A stretch of DNA of 64,000 nucleotides. It comes from Euphorbia lathyris. Taxonomy: Eukaryota; Streptophyta; Magnoliopsida; Malpighiales; Euphorbiaceae. The position numbers and the translations under genes were made by a program. The stretch spans positions 24,589,501 through 24,653,500 of the forward strand of contig NC_088916.1 of NCBI RefSeq assembly GCF_963576675.1, in the 5' to 3' direction. Below are positions 47,232-57,517 of the stretch, one piece after another (the stretch's first letter is position 1; every line of letters begins with the position of its first letter). The notes under the pieces are model-generated. The model had not been told where the DNA came from. It ran no database searches and worked only from the letters and a program-made list of their open reading frames with translations.

Positions 47232-48395
47232 ATGGCAGAATCATCCCGTAACACGCGATCAAAAGGCAAGAACCGAATGGTCGAGGAGCAAACGCCGATT
47301 GAAGATTCTGGACGACCCCGATGGATACCTCCACGCCCTCCTAGGCCCCGAGCTTCATCCCAGCAAGTAGATACTCAGTTTCCATAGGAGTTATCCCGTA
47401 AGTATCTTTGCCCTTTTTCCATTAAATCGGTTGATGAGGGGGAGCTTTACTTAAAGTTTAAAGACTACAAGCTTGCTCACCCCCGCTATTTTGATTGGCC
47501 TCTACTTGAGAGTGCGGGTAAGGATGAGGGGATTAAAGAGATCCTCACCCGGATGGGATGGAAGAAATTAGATGATAGGCGGTATAAATTGTACAAGTTC
47601 TATATTGTAGAGTTCTTTACCACCCTTCGAATCGACACTGACGATGAGGGCGTAAAAACTCTACACTATAGAATTGATAATACCGAGTCAAAATGGAGTG
47701 AGGAAGAGTTTAATAAGGTCATGGGTTTTAAGGAGGGTGATTACACCGAGTGGGACAAGGATCTCACCAATAAAGATGTCTGGTTTGAGCTTTCAGGGAT
47801 TTTTAATTTTAAGAAAAACAAAACGTTGAATAAGAACATCACCGATCCTCAAACCCGCTTAATGCATAAATGGATAACATTTAACCTCGTCGGCCTCCCC
47901 GAGGCCGATCAGGTTAGTGAGGCCGATCTTTTACTTCTCTGGTGTATGACACAAAACAAACCTCCTAGAATGGCCCACTTTATCTGGACTTTAATGGCCG
48001 GAGTTCGCTTTTCAAAGCGAACTTCCCTCCCTTTTGGCCATATTATCTCCCGCCTAGCGGTATGTGAGGGAACCATGGCAACCTTCGAGTTAAAAGATTC
48101 TGAGAATTTTAAACTGTTAGATTCGGATTATCTGTTGCGTGCTGAGCTCCTCCACAAGTCGGGAATGTGGTGGAGAGATTTTCAATCTGCAGGTACAGGT
48201 TCCTCTGAGCCAATGGACCTCGGCTCCGAAGAGGAGGATGATGAATATCAAGCAGAGCCGGAAAGCAGCTTTGAGGAACGAATGACCAACATGGAGGCCA
48301 ACTTGGAGGAGTTGACACATGAATTCCGCGATTTCCGAATGGACGTCAACGGATTCATGTCCGATATGCGCGGCTGGATGGATCGCCACCCTTGA
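47232..48395 (+). pseudogene. A2 extra 3' ORF (Athila ORF-1/env-like position), one internal stop
   Basis: ATG 47232 to TGA 48393-48395, 387 codons with a single TAG at 47385-47387, probably from CAG. N-terminus basic (MAESSRNTRSKGKNRM) and Pro/Arg-rich. The middle (GELYLKFKDYKLAHPRYFDWP, MGFKEGDYTEWDKDL, RLMHKWITFNLVGLPEADQV, HFIWTLMAGVRFSKRTSLPF) resembles the Athila ORF-1/plant transposon family PF03078-type; I base this on position and general likeness. The C-terminal 70 residues are acidic, then a predicted coiled coil (about ERMTNMEANLEELTHEFRD). No clear transmembrane segment, so calling it an envelope protein is not supported. Function unknown. Confidence 0.65.
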
Positions 48396-49584
48396 GGGAG
48401 TCCCTATCCTATTTTCTTTTCCCTTTTATATATTGTGTAGCTTTACTTTTCTGCATTTTTGGGAGTAAATGCTTGCTTTAAGTGTGGGGAGGGGAAAATT
48501 AGGATAGAAAATTACATGTCTGTCGTTTTCTTGTCGTCTTGTCTTGTTTAAACTGTTTATGTGTTGCATTTGTGCATCTGCTATCACCGTGTCTGTCGTG
48601 TCTATTTTGTAGAGTCAATCAAAGCCTCCCTTTAAACCGAAAGTCTTGGTTCTTCGCTTGAAATGGATGAAACACTTTAGAGTTGTTATATTACATATCC
48701 CCCCGGAAAACTTCATCGAAAGAAAAAATTATACAAACAGGCCACTTTAATTTTACCCTTGAATAATTGATGATGAGGTCGTGTCCCCAGTACTTAATTT
48801 TGATACCTAGTGCAATTTAGGTAGTCCACCTTTAAGAAGATGATAGAAGCCAAAATTGTGAAATCCGAATGTCAACCTAAGTTGAAGTCGTGTTACCGGA
48901 AGTAGTCAAATTACGCTTAACGTTAAATGCATAAAATCTTAAACCAAATTTGCTTGCCAATGCACTGAAAATCTAAATCTCCAAATACCTCTTCCCACCC
49001 TACTCCAATGCCTACAATCAATAAGTGCAATTGCACAAACAAATTCTTGGTATGAGTATGCATAGCATCTTGGTTTTGTGATCGGGTTGTATGGCCGGGG
49101 GTACGTCACCCATGTGTTCAACCGGTACAAAAGGCCCCTCACATTGGAAAGAAAACGGGAAGAGGGGATCTAATTCCTCAAGAGCCTTGGTTTTGTGATC
49201 GGGTTGTATGGCCGGGGGTACGTTACCCATGTGTTTCAACCGGTACAAAAGGCCCCTCACATTACCAAGTAATTTAATTTATTTTGTTTAACAACTTTAG
49301 GGATTTAATCTGAAGGTTCACGGTGAATGATTTGGTTGTTCATTTTTGGCTAAACAAATTAAGTTTCTATCTATCTTCTTAGAGTGTGGGCTACTGAAAT
49401 TACCTTTGAGAATGAGTTTTCACAAGGCGACCCCTCTATCATCTTCGGTTCAAGGGTAGTTAGTAAAGTGTTTGTTTGGAAATATTCCGGAAATGTCGAG
49501 AGTCCGAAGGCTATGTGATTTAATTCCTTCTAAAATGTCTGTCTTTCTTGCTTGAGGACAATCAAGATCTAAGTGTGGGGAGGT
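48396..49584 (+). other. A2 3' non-coding region with two polypurine tracts
   Basis: AAGTGTGGGGAGG occurs at about 48480-48492 and again at 49571-49583 just before the 3' LTR. Between them a roughly 75-bp segment with GGTTTTGTGATCGGGTTGTA is repeated at 49070-49142 and 49189-49261, 119 bp apart. No coding frame. Confidence 0.85.
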
Positions 49585-50985
49585 TGATATTTCCATATTT
49601 CATAGGTGTTTATTTACATTTCAGTCACTATTCTTAGCTATTTTCAACTGTGTTTGTTTATTGTTTTCGTGTTTTAGGTCAGTTTTGTGTTTCCTTTACC
49701 TTATGGCATGATTAGTGTTTTTCAGGAACCTTCTGGACCTCCTCGGAACTCTAGGAAGCAATCAGGCACCAACCGAGAGAACAAGGAGCTGATGCGGACC
49801 CGACCACATGCTGTCTCACCGAGACAACTACTGTCTCGCCGAGACAGCCACTGTCTCGGCGAGACAGAACGCGAATCAGCAGAACAAATTCAGCCCTTTC
49901 CGCTGAGTTGGCCCTATGAAGACCTGGAAATATCTATTTTATTCCTGTAATTTCCCTTTTTGCCCTTTTAACTCTTGTGTGACTATAAAAGGGAATTAGG
50001 TTTTATTTCAAGAGGATCTTCTTTTTTGCTGAAGCAATTGAGCAGCCATTTTTGTATCAGAACCTAATTTTAGACGCGAGGCTTTTGCTCAATCTTTGCA
50101 TTTTGGGATTTTCAATTACTCTCATTCCATTTTTCTGGCGACTTTCAATCGAGGATTCATCGACGATTACTAGAGTGACAGTCTAGTTTTCTTCTCCTTT
50201 GTACTCTTCTATTGAATTTCAATATATAATTATGGATTTCATCTTTATCATTATGATTGTGCTGATTTACATATATCTATGAGCTAATCCCCATCCAATC
50301 TGGGATGGAGGAGAATTTGGTGTGAATGATTATATTTGGGTTTAGAGTTAGGGTATGATTTGATTGTCAACTGTAATCTGATTGTCTGTACTTAATGTCT
50401 TGATCCGAAAGGAAATAGAATTTTAGATAGATTCGAGACCGAGAGGAGAGAATCTATACTGAACCCATACAGTTAGACCTCACTAGGACACTAGGAGTGC
50501 GGTTCTTACTCGGGCTACGGCTTAGAGTTCAACCAAACAAAACTTAGTAATGCTTTACATGTTTTAGAACATATTGCCTAACCAAGCTATTGTTTGAACG
50601 CATGTGAATAGGGGTTTTAGAATACTGATCACATTCATACCTTCTCTAGAATGGTTGCCGTTATATTCCGACATGATTTAACAACCCTTAACTCTCACCT
50701 AGATATATGATTCAACCAAAGGACCCGAAATCCCAGATTTCTCATCCATTAATCTCACCAATTGTTATCCCTTGTTTAATTTTCAGTTCTTTATAATCAA
50801 TTGCATAGTTAGTTAATGCCAATTCCATCCCAATTCTATTTGTCTTGACATTTGGACGTTTGATTAGACTTAGTGGCTCTGCAATCCTGTCTCCCTGTGG
50901 GTTCGACCTGTGCTTGCACACTTTATTACTTGTTGCGATAGGTTTATACTTGACCTTAATTTTGCTATATATCCGAGGAGCATCA
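49585..50985 (+). repeat. A2 3' LTR
   Basis: 1401 bp, uninterrupted; it shows the pre-insertion sequence of the C2 site. Palindromes at 49811-49867, TATA at 49984. Confidence 0.95.
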
Positions 50986-50990
50986 GCGCC

Positions 50991-51356
50991 CCCATTCAAG
51001 ATAAACAAGTATCCTGATTGGGATTTATAATCATTCTCATCTGTGAGATGACTTGCGTCTGAAAATCCTCCTATTTTCAGATCACCTTCTTCGTACACTA
51101 GAAACATATCTTTAGTTCTTCGCAAGTACTTAAGAATGTTCTTGACGGCAATCCAATGCTCGTCTCCCGGATTCCCTTGGTAACGACTCGTTACTGATAA
51201 CGCGAACACTACGTCAGGTCTAGTGCATAGCATAGCATACATAATCGAACCGATTGCGCTTGCGTATGGGACTACAGCCATGCGTCTTTTATCATCATCG
51301 GTTTTCGGACATTGATAATTGTTTAACTTTACTCCATGTACCATGGGTAAGTTACC
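50991..51356 (-). pseudogene. C1 reverse transcriptase end and RNase H start
   Basis: Encodes the stretch HGVKLNNYQCPKTDDDKRR, GSIMYAMLCTRPDVVFAL, then GGFSDASHLTDENDYKSQSG and ends at the A2 junction. An open frame runs on through the joint into antisense A2 LTR to 50742; that part is chimeric and not protein coding in origin. Confidence 0.9.
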
Positions 51357-51589
51357 TCATTTCGATTCAAGCATGCTAAATCGATTTAGCACCTTTTCAA
51401 TGTATGTAGCCTGTGAAAGACCAAGCAGTCTTCGCGATCTATCTCTATAGATCTTTATACCAAGTATATAAGCTGCTTCACCAAGGTCTTTCATTGAGAA
51501 GTTACCGGATAACCATACTTTTATCGACTGTAGTAGAGCAATGTCATTTCCCATTAATAATATACCGTCCACATATAGTATGAGAAATG
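51357..51589 (-). pseudogene. C1 reverse transcriptase, middle
   Basis: Encodes the part after the catalytic site: LLMGNDIALLQSIKVWL, MKDLGEAAYILGIKIYRDR. The residue before DGILL is changed (C2 has YVDDIL, here a Gly replaces the second Asp: VDGIL), so the catalytic pair is lost. It ends at TGA 51359-51357, where C2 has CGA. Confidence 0.85.
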
Positions 51590-53569
51590 CTATAGAGCTC
51601 CCACTTGCTTTCTTGTAAATGCAAGCTTCTTCGCAATTTTGTTCGAAACCAAATTGTTTATGGTTTCGTCAAAACGCTTATTCCAGCTTCTAGATGCTTG
51701 CTTGAGTCCATAAATAGATCTCTGAAGTTTGCAAACTTTATTTGCATCCTTCGATATGAAACCTTCAGGCTGCATCATATATACATCCTCAAGCAGGTTT
51801 CCGTTTAGGAAAGCTGTTTTCACATCCATTTGCCAAATCTCATAATCGTAGTGAGTGGCAATAGCAAGCATGATTCTGATTGATTTGGACATAGCCACAG
51901 GAGAGAAAGTTTCGTCATAATCAACTCTTTGTTTCTGACGGTATCCTTTCGTTACTAACCTAGCTTTGTAGGTGCTAACCTTTCCATCCATGTCAGTCTT
52001 CTTTTTGAAGATCCACCTGCACCCAATGGGTTTTATCCCTTCGGGTGGATCAACCAAAGTCCACACTTGGTTAGTATACATGGAATCCATTTCAGAATCC
52101 ATGGCCTTAAGCCATGCTTTAGAATCTGGACTAGTAAGAGCCTCTTCGTAGTTTTTGGGTTCGTCATCTAACACGGGAACCTCATTATCATCTCCCACTA
52201 GAAAACCATATCTAATTGGGAGTTCACGAACTCTTTGTGATCTACGAATAGGTGGCACTGTAGTCTCATCTGATGGGACTACTTCGGGTACCTCAACCGC
52301 CTCCGTTGTTTCAGTCGGTGTTTCTTCTTCTTGAACTTCGTCAAGTTCAATTACGCTTCCCTTTTGTGTTTCTTCGAGAAACTCTTTCTCTAAGAAGGTT
52401 GCGTATCTGGATACTATTACTTTCTGATCATCTGGATGATAGAAGTAATACCCCATGGTTTCTTTGGGATATCCAATGAAGAAACATTTATCAAATTTAG
52501 AATCTAATTTTTCGGACGCTATTCGTTTGACAAAAGCTGAACAACCCCATACTCTCATAAATGAGAACACGGGTTTCCTACCAACGAACAATTCATATGG
52601 TGTGGAACTAGCGGATTTAGTTGGTACTCGATTCAGGGTGAAGAGGGCAGTTTCTAAGGCATTGCCCCAGAACATCTTTGGAAGCAGGGCCATGCTCATC
52701 ATGGATCGTACCATATCTAATAGGGTACGGTTTCTCCTCTCGGATACACCATTGTGTTGTGGTGTATAGGGAGGTGTCCATTGTGAGCATATCCCACATT
52801 CAGTTAGATAATTCAGAAAATCATCAGAAAGATATTCGCCACCTCGATCGGATCGAAGTGTCTTTATCTTCTTTTCTAATTGATTTTCTACTTCATTCTT
52901 GAAGCATTTGAACTTGTCAAAAGCTTCTGATTTGTGCTTCATCAAGTAGATGTAACCATATCGAGTATGGTCATCTATGAAGCTAATGAAGTATCTGAAT
53001 CCTCCTCTTGCTTGGACTGACATAGGACCGCATACATCTGTATGAATAAGTCCTAGAGTGTCTGATACACGCTCACCTTTATTGCTAAAGGGTGTCTTTG
53101 TCATTTTAGCTTTTAAACATGATTCGCATGTTTCCAATGATTCAGAATCAATTGAATCTATAAGCCCATCTGAATGAAGCTTTAGCATGCGTCTCTTGTT
53201 TATATGGCCTAAACGACAATGCCACAAGTAAGTTGGATTATCTAGCTTATGTCTTTTGGTATTAATTGCGAAAACAGAAATATTATCATTCAACACATAA
53301 ATCCCATTTTGTGATATTCCTGAAAAATAAAAGATCGAATCTTTATAAAAATTGCAACTATTGTTCTTTATTGAAATATGAAAACCGTCGTCAACAAGAC
53401 GACTAATAGAAATAATGTTGCGAGACATTTCAGGAACGTATAAACAATTCCTTAATTCTATTACAAGCCCAGAGGGCAAAGATAAAACATAATCTCCAAT
53501 TGCGATGGCGGCAACTCTTGCTCCATTTCCCACTCGCAAGTTTATGCTTCCTTTCTTAAGTTCCTTAAT
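51590..53569 (-). pseudogene. C1 protease end, integrase and reverse transcriptase start
   Basis: Open for 649 codons. Pre-integrase zinc region (LWHCRLGHINKRRM, CESC), the D-D-E integrase core (HTDVCGPM, FIDDHTRYGYIY, LRSDRGGEY, QHNGVSE), linker, then reverse transcriptase to the segment WNKRFDET. A one-base deletion in an A-run near 51660 shifts the frame. It supplies the protease-to-integrase region that C2 lacks. Confidence 0.9.
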
Positions 53570-54394
53570 CTATTTTAGCTCCTGCATATTTGTACAAATA
53601 TGAGATCCACATCCGGTATCAAGTACCCAAGATTCAGATTGCGAAACTGTATTTATTTCAATATAAAACATACCAGACGTGGAAGTCCCGGCTTCTCCCT
53701 TCTTGAGGGTAGCTTGGAAGTAATAACAATTCCTCTTCCAATGCCCTACGTCACCACAATAGTAGCACCTTGCTTTGGGCTTCTTTAATTCCTTTCCCTT
53801 TGTTTCGGTGAGCACTGTCTCCTTGCCTTTATCCAGGTGGTTTGGATCGGGAGAGACCCCTTTCCGTTTCCTTGATCCTTCAATAGCAAGGGCCAACATT
53901 TCCTCGTTTTCTTTTATAATGGGCTCGACTGACTCGAGCATATGTGCAAGCTCTACAAGAGAGGTTTGCAAGCCACTCATCTGATAGTTCATGATGAACT
54001 GTGAGTAGCTCTCAGGGAGGGACTGTAGAAGTAAGTTTTCACTTAGTTCATGGTCCATCGCATCTCCAATACTAGAAAACTTGGTCATAAGGCTGATCAT
54101 CTTGGCAGAATGTACCATCACAGATGTGCCCTCCTGCATCTTGCTTTTATATAACTCCTCGGTTATTTCGAAACGCTCGCACCGAGTTTCTATCACAAAT
54201 AGCTCTTTAAGATGCTTGACCATGGAAGAGGCATCCATATCTGAATGTAGTTGCCTTTTAACCTCCGATATCAATGATGCAAGTATGATGTCCCCTACTT
54301 GATCGTCATCAGCTTTATGCTTCAAGTAAGCATAAACCTCTTGGTAGGGAGCATCATCCATTGGGTAAGGGGGGTATCGGTGTATCAAGTACAT
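53570..54394 (-). pseudogene. C1 gag and protease N-terminal part
   Basis: Same frame as the segment at 51590, separated by a single TAG at 53572-53570. Gag core with LPESYSQFIMNYQM, a CCHC knuckle CYYCGDVGHWKRNC (about 53768-53727), then protease with WVLDTGCGSHI near 53630-53605. The DTG motif is intact. Confidence 0.9.
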
Positions 54395-54506
54395 ACCCTT
54401 TCCTTTCGAACTTCAAAACAATTTTGAGGTTACGAAACCAGTCGGTGAAGTTTGAACCATTCAATTTGTTATCGGTAAGGATGTAACACAGATCGGTGTT
54501 AGTCAT
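54354..54506 (-). pseudogene. C1 gag N-terminus
   Basis: ATG at 54506 (MTNTDLCYILTDNKLNGSN) followed by FTDWFRNLKIVLKF; frame shifts around 54360-54395 into the main gag frame. Confidence 0.85.
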
Positions 54507-54563
54507 GATTATAAGAGTGCGTTTATTTAAACCTGAGAGTGAGAAAGAGTAAACGTATGTCAT

Positions 54564-55800
54564 TCATTTGCTTAAAGTATATCAATCTAAAATTATAGGC
54601 CTTTTAATTTATTTCAGATTGCTCCCACTATTTTGCCAAATTAATAACCCTTCATATTAATTCGAAGAATTTCACAAATCCTTTAGTGAGCTAGGATCCT
54701 AACTCCTGAGATTTTGCCTTGACTTTAGCCAACAAGCTAGTCCCATTTGTTAGGTAGATTCATGCAATCAATCACATCTCGAATGTGATTCCCAGGTTAT
54801 TGGGTTACTAACCACATTAGTAACTAATATGTCATTCATATTAATCCCAACCATCTTGCCCATTAGTTTATGACAACATGAGTTTGCCCATCCAATTATC
54901 ATACTCTAATTTAAGTATTACCCCATATTCATGAAAGAACGATTTTCGATAGTCCAGGTGTTACCATAAGACCCCGAGCTTGAGTTTACCCAACAACCCA
55001 AAGGCCCCCAGTACTGTCGGCTGAATTATAATATTAGGGTGGGGCAACCGATTTTAATAACTTGCTTATTTACTTAACTTTTTAATGAGGGATTTTTATT
55101 TAAGTCTCATAATCTAACTTAGTCTTGATTTGCTTTAGCATACATCAGACATACATACATACATACCTTGGCGTTATGACATATCATCTAAATTATTCCG
55201 TCGAGCCAGAGACGGAATAAAAGGACAAACCTAAGGAAATACTAACTATTACATATTTCTCTTTAGGTCATCCGTCTTCTCCATGGCGCCTTGAAATTAC
55301 ATATTAATTTCTATACTACTATAAGAAAACTTCAATTGAATTGAAGGGAATTAGATGAGAGGAGAAATTACAATAGATAGTAGAAAGGCAGGACGCGCAT
55401 GCCCTATTTCAAAAATACCAAAAGACTAAAAGAGGGTCCAAATATGTCCATAACTCCAAACATGCAAAGACTCAATTAAATAAATTTAATTGGTTGATTA
55501 CATAACCGTCTTATGTAATATTTAGGTTAATCACATTAACTCGTCAAATTAACTTTTATCCAATTTTACATCTTATCGTTTCGTATCTTTATATTAATCC
55601 TTAGATTAATATAACCATATAAAACGTCAATTATGCATGTCCCAATTATTTTGATTTCAATTTATTTAACGCTTTGATTTACAACTTGGTAAAAGAAACT
55701 TTTAAACGAATTTTTTTTCTTTTCATTCAATAATCAAAACAGAAAACTATTAATTTCTGATATATATATATTTAAATATAAAACGATTTTAAACCATTTA
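54564..55800 (-). other. C1 untranslated leader
   Basis: AT-rich, homologous in reverse to the C2 leader 33270-34540; no coding frames. The match weakens after about 55763. Confidence 0.8.
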
Positions 55801-55832
55801 AAATCAAGTATCGGGTCGGGCCCGAGAGTGGG

Positions 55833-57326
55833 TGTTAAGCCCAAAATATACATAAAATATCATATATAAATACGTTAAATTTACATTAAAATCGTGTTAA
55901 TTATGTTCATTTGGAATACTTTTACATCTTTATTTACTTCTTTGATGCAAGGTACTTAATTATTTGGTAAAATCCAAATAGGAGCAAAAACGGAGCTAAA
56001 ATGGAGGAAAAACCTTAAAAACGTACCGAGAATGCATATCAGCCAGAAGAACGCTCGAGGAGGACGAAAAGCAGTCGAGAGACAGGGAATCATCTCTCTG
56101 TCGCGACTGAGATTTTGAGAATCTCAGTCGCGACTTGCGGAGGCCAGCTCGGGGGAAAAACGAAGTTTCAAACTCGCCCCTGTACCCCCTGTCGCGACTG
56201 AGATTTTTAGAATCTCAATTGCGACAGCGAACCTTCCTGAACACAAAACACATGTTTAAATCGGAAAAACGCGTCTGTTCGTTCGGATAAAAGCAACCCT
56301 TCACCAGCAGACACGACCCATCATTTACAACCCTTCAACAACTATAAATAAGTGATCCATTTCAGAATTGAGGAGGTTGGAAAAGTTAGAGAAATTAGAG
56401 AAGAAAGTTGTTATGTTGAGTTTCTGATTGAGAAAAGAATCAGAAAGTTAGATTTCATTTTGTAAACAATCGTGTTGTACACGAATTGTATTTAGATTAG
56501 TTATAAACACAGTATTAGTTTAGTTTTCATTCTGATAGTGGATGAGATCAGTCTCTATTCCGAAGATCCAGCGAGAAGATTTGACGGCTGAAGCGCATGA
56601 GGTTTGACGAACCTACAGAGTTTGAGAGAAAGATTGACGACCCGGATCTCAAAGTTTTCGTTGCAATGCTATCCAAGTTTCTACTTCTCTGTTAACTTGT
56701 GAAAATTCACATTTCATTAATGATATACTTATTTATTCAATACATTCTTACTGTTGTTATTTTGATATTGTTCTGACAAAATGATTTTCAAAATGATAAA
56801 TTGGTGTTTTTATTAAAACGTTCTATTCCATCTTATTCATATAAGAACTTTGTTGAACACTTAACAAATTTAGTTTTTATGGATCACATGATCGCTGATC
56901 GTGGCTTATCAGAAATAAAACACTAGTTTGATTAAGGTAGGAATCACCTCAACATCAGGGGCATTTCTATGGTTCGAAGCCATTTAATTGAGTATATCGC
57001 TATATTGTTACATGTCCATAATCTCACAAAGTTAAAGTTGCTTTCTTTGCTTTATGAAAATAAGTTCTATTTTATTCCAATTACGGAAGTATCTGTTTTG
57101 TAATCAAAATTCCAAAACAGAATTGTTCTCTAAACTCGATATAATTCTTCTATCTAATCCTAATTTACCAAAACCTATTCCATCAACTAAACGTATTTCT
57201 TTTATTAAACCTAAACACGTGATTAAACCGAATTAAATAAAGTTTTAGTTAAAAAGCGTTCCCTGTGGGTTCGATATCTTTTATTACTACAAGCGTATAC
57301 CGTGCACTTGCGGAAATCGCTCAACA
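55833..57326 (+). repeat. A3 5' LTR
   Basis: 1494 bp, from TGTTAAGCCC to CGCTCAACA, directly before the primer site. Contains two long hairpins (56100-56134, 56189-56227) and TATAAATA at 56343-56350, 115 bp downstream of them. Confidence 0.75.
56100..56227. repeat. Two long hairpins, arm GTCGCGACTGAGATT
   Basis: First: perfect 15-bp arms at 56100-56114 and 56120-56134 with loop TTGAG. Second: CTGTCGCGACTGAGATT at 56189-56205 with a partner at 56211-56227 that has two mismatches. Confidence 0.95.
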
Positions 57327-57332
57327 AGTTTT

Positions 57333-57350
57333 TGGCGCCATTGCCGGGGA
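57333..57350 (+). other. A3 primer-binding site (tRNA-Asp type)
   Basis: TGGCGCCATTGCCGGGGA, one mismatch from the tRNA-Asp complement and different from the A1/A2 variant. Confidence 0.85.
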
Positions 57351-57517
57351 ACGCCAAAATTTTTGACAAAATTTTAAATTTTTCGTGTTTTATTTCGAAT
57401 CTAGGTTTAAACATACTTATTTTAACTTTTATAATTTAATAATTTTCATATACTAATTTATTTATTTTTCAAATTCTGTTTTGTAGGTAGTTTCGGTTCG
57501 TGCAAGATTTCAGGTTC

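Larger units (their letters stand above)
30337..50985 (+). mobile_element. A2: Athila-type Gypsy retrotransposon with extra 3' ORF, interrupted by C2
   Basis: Without C2 it is about 11.4 kb. LTRs: 5' = 30337-30899 plus 40151-40986, 3' = 49585-50985. The 5-bp duplication GCGCC (30332-30336, 50986-50990) flanks it, and C1 lies on both sides. tRNA-Asp-type primer site, gag, protease, reverse transcriptase, RNase H, integrase, then an extra ORF with its own upstream TATA region. The LTRs differ at about 20 of 1400 positions by eye. Several stops and frameshifts are present. Confidence 0.95.
50991..55800 (-). mobile_element. C1: Copia element (minus strand), 5' two thirds without LTR
   Basis: Same family as C2. 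From right to left: leader, gag, protease, integrase, reverse transcriptase and the start of RNase H, which resumes at 30336 beyond A2. The leader matches C2 as far as about C2 position 33270; the last 300 bp of leader and the 5' LTR are not seen because A3 begins at 55833. Confidence 0.9.

Noticed and set aside
47232..48395. A2 extra ORF as a true viral envelope gene
   Set aside because: No signal peptide, transmembrane helix or cleavage site is visible; only its position is env-like.
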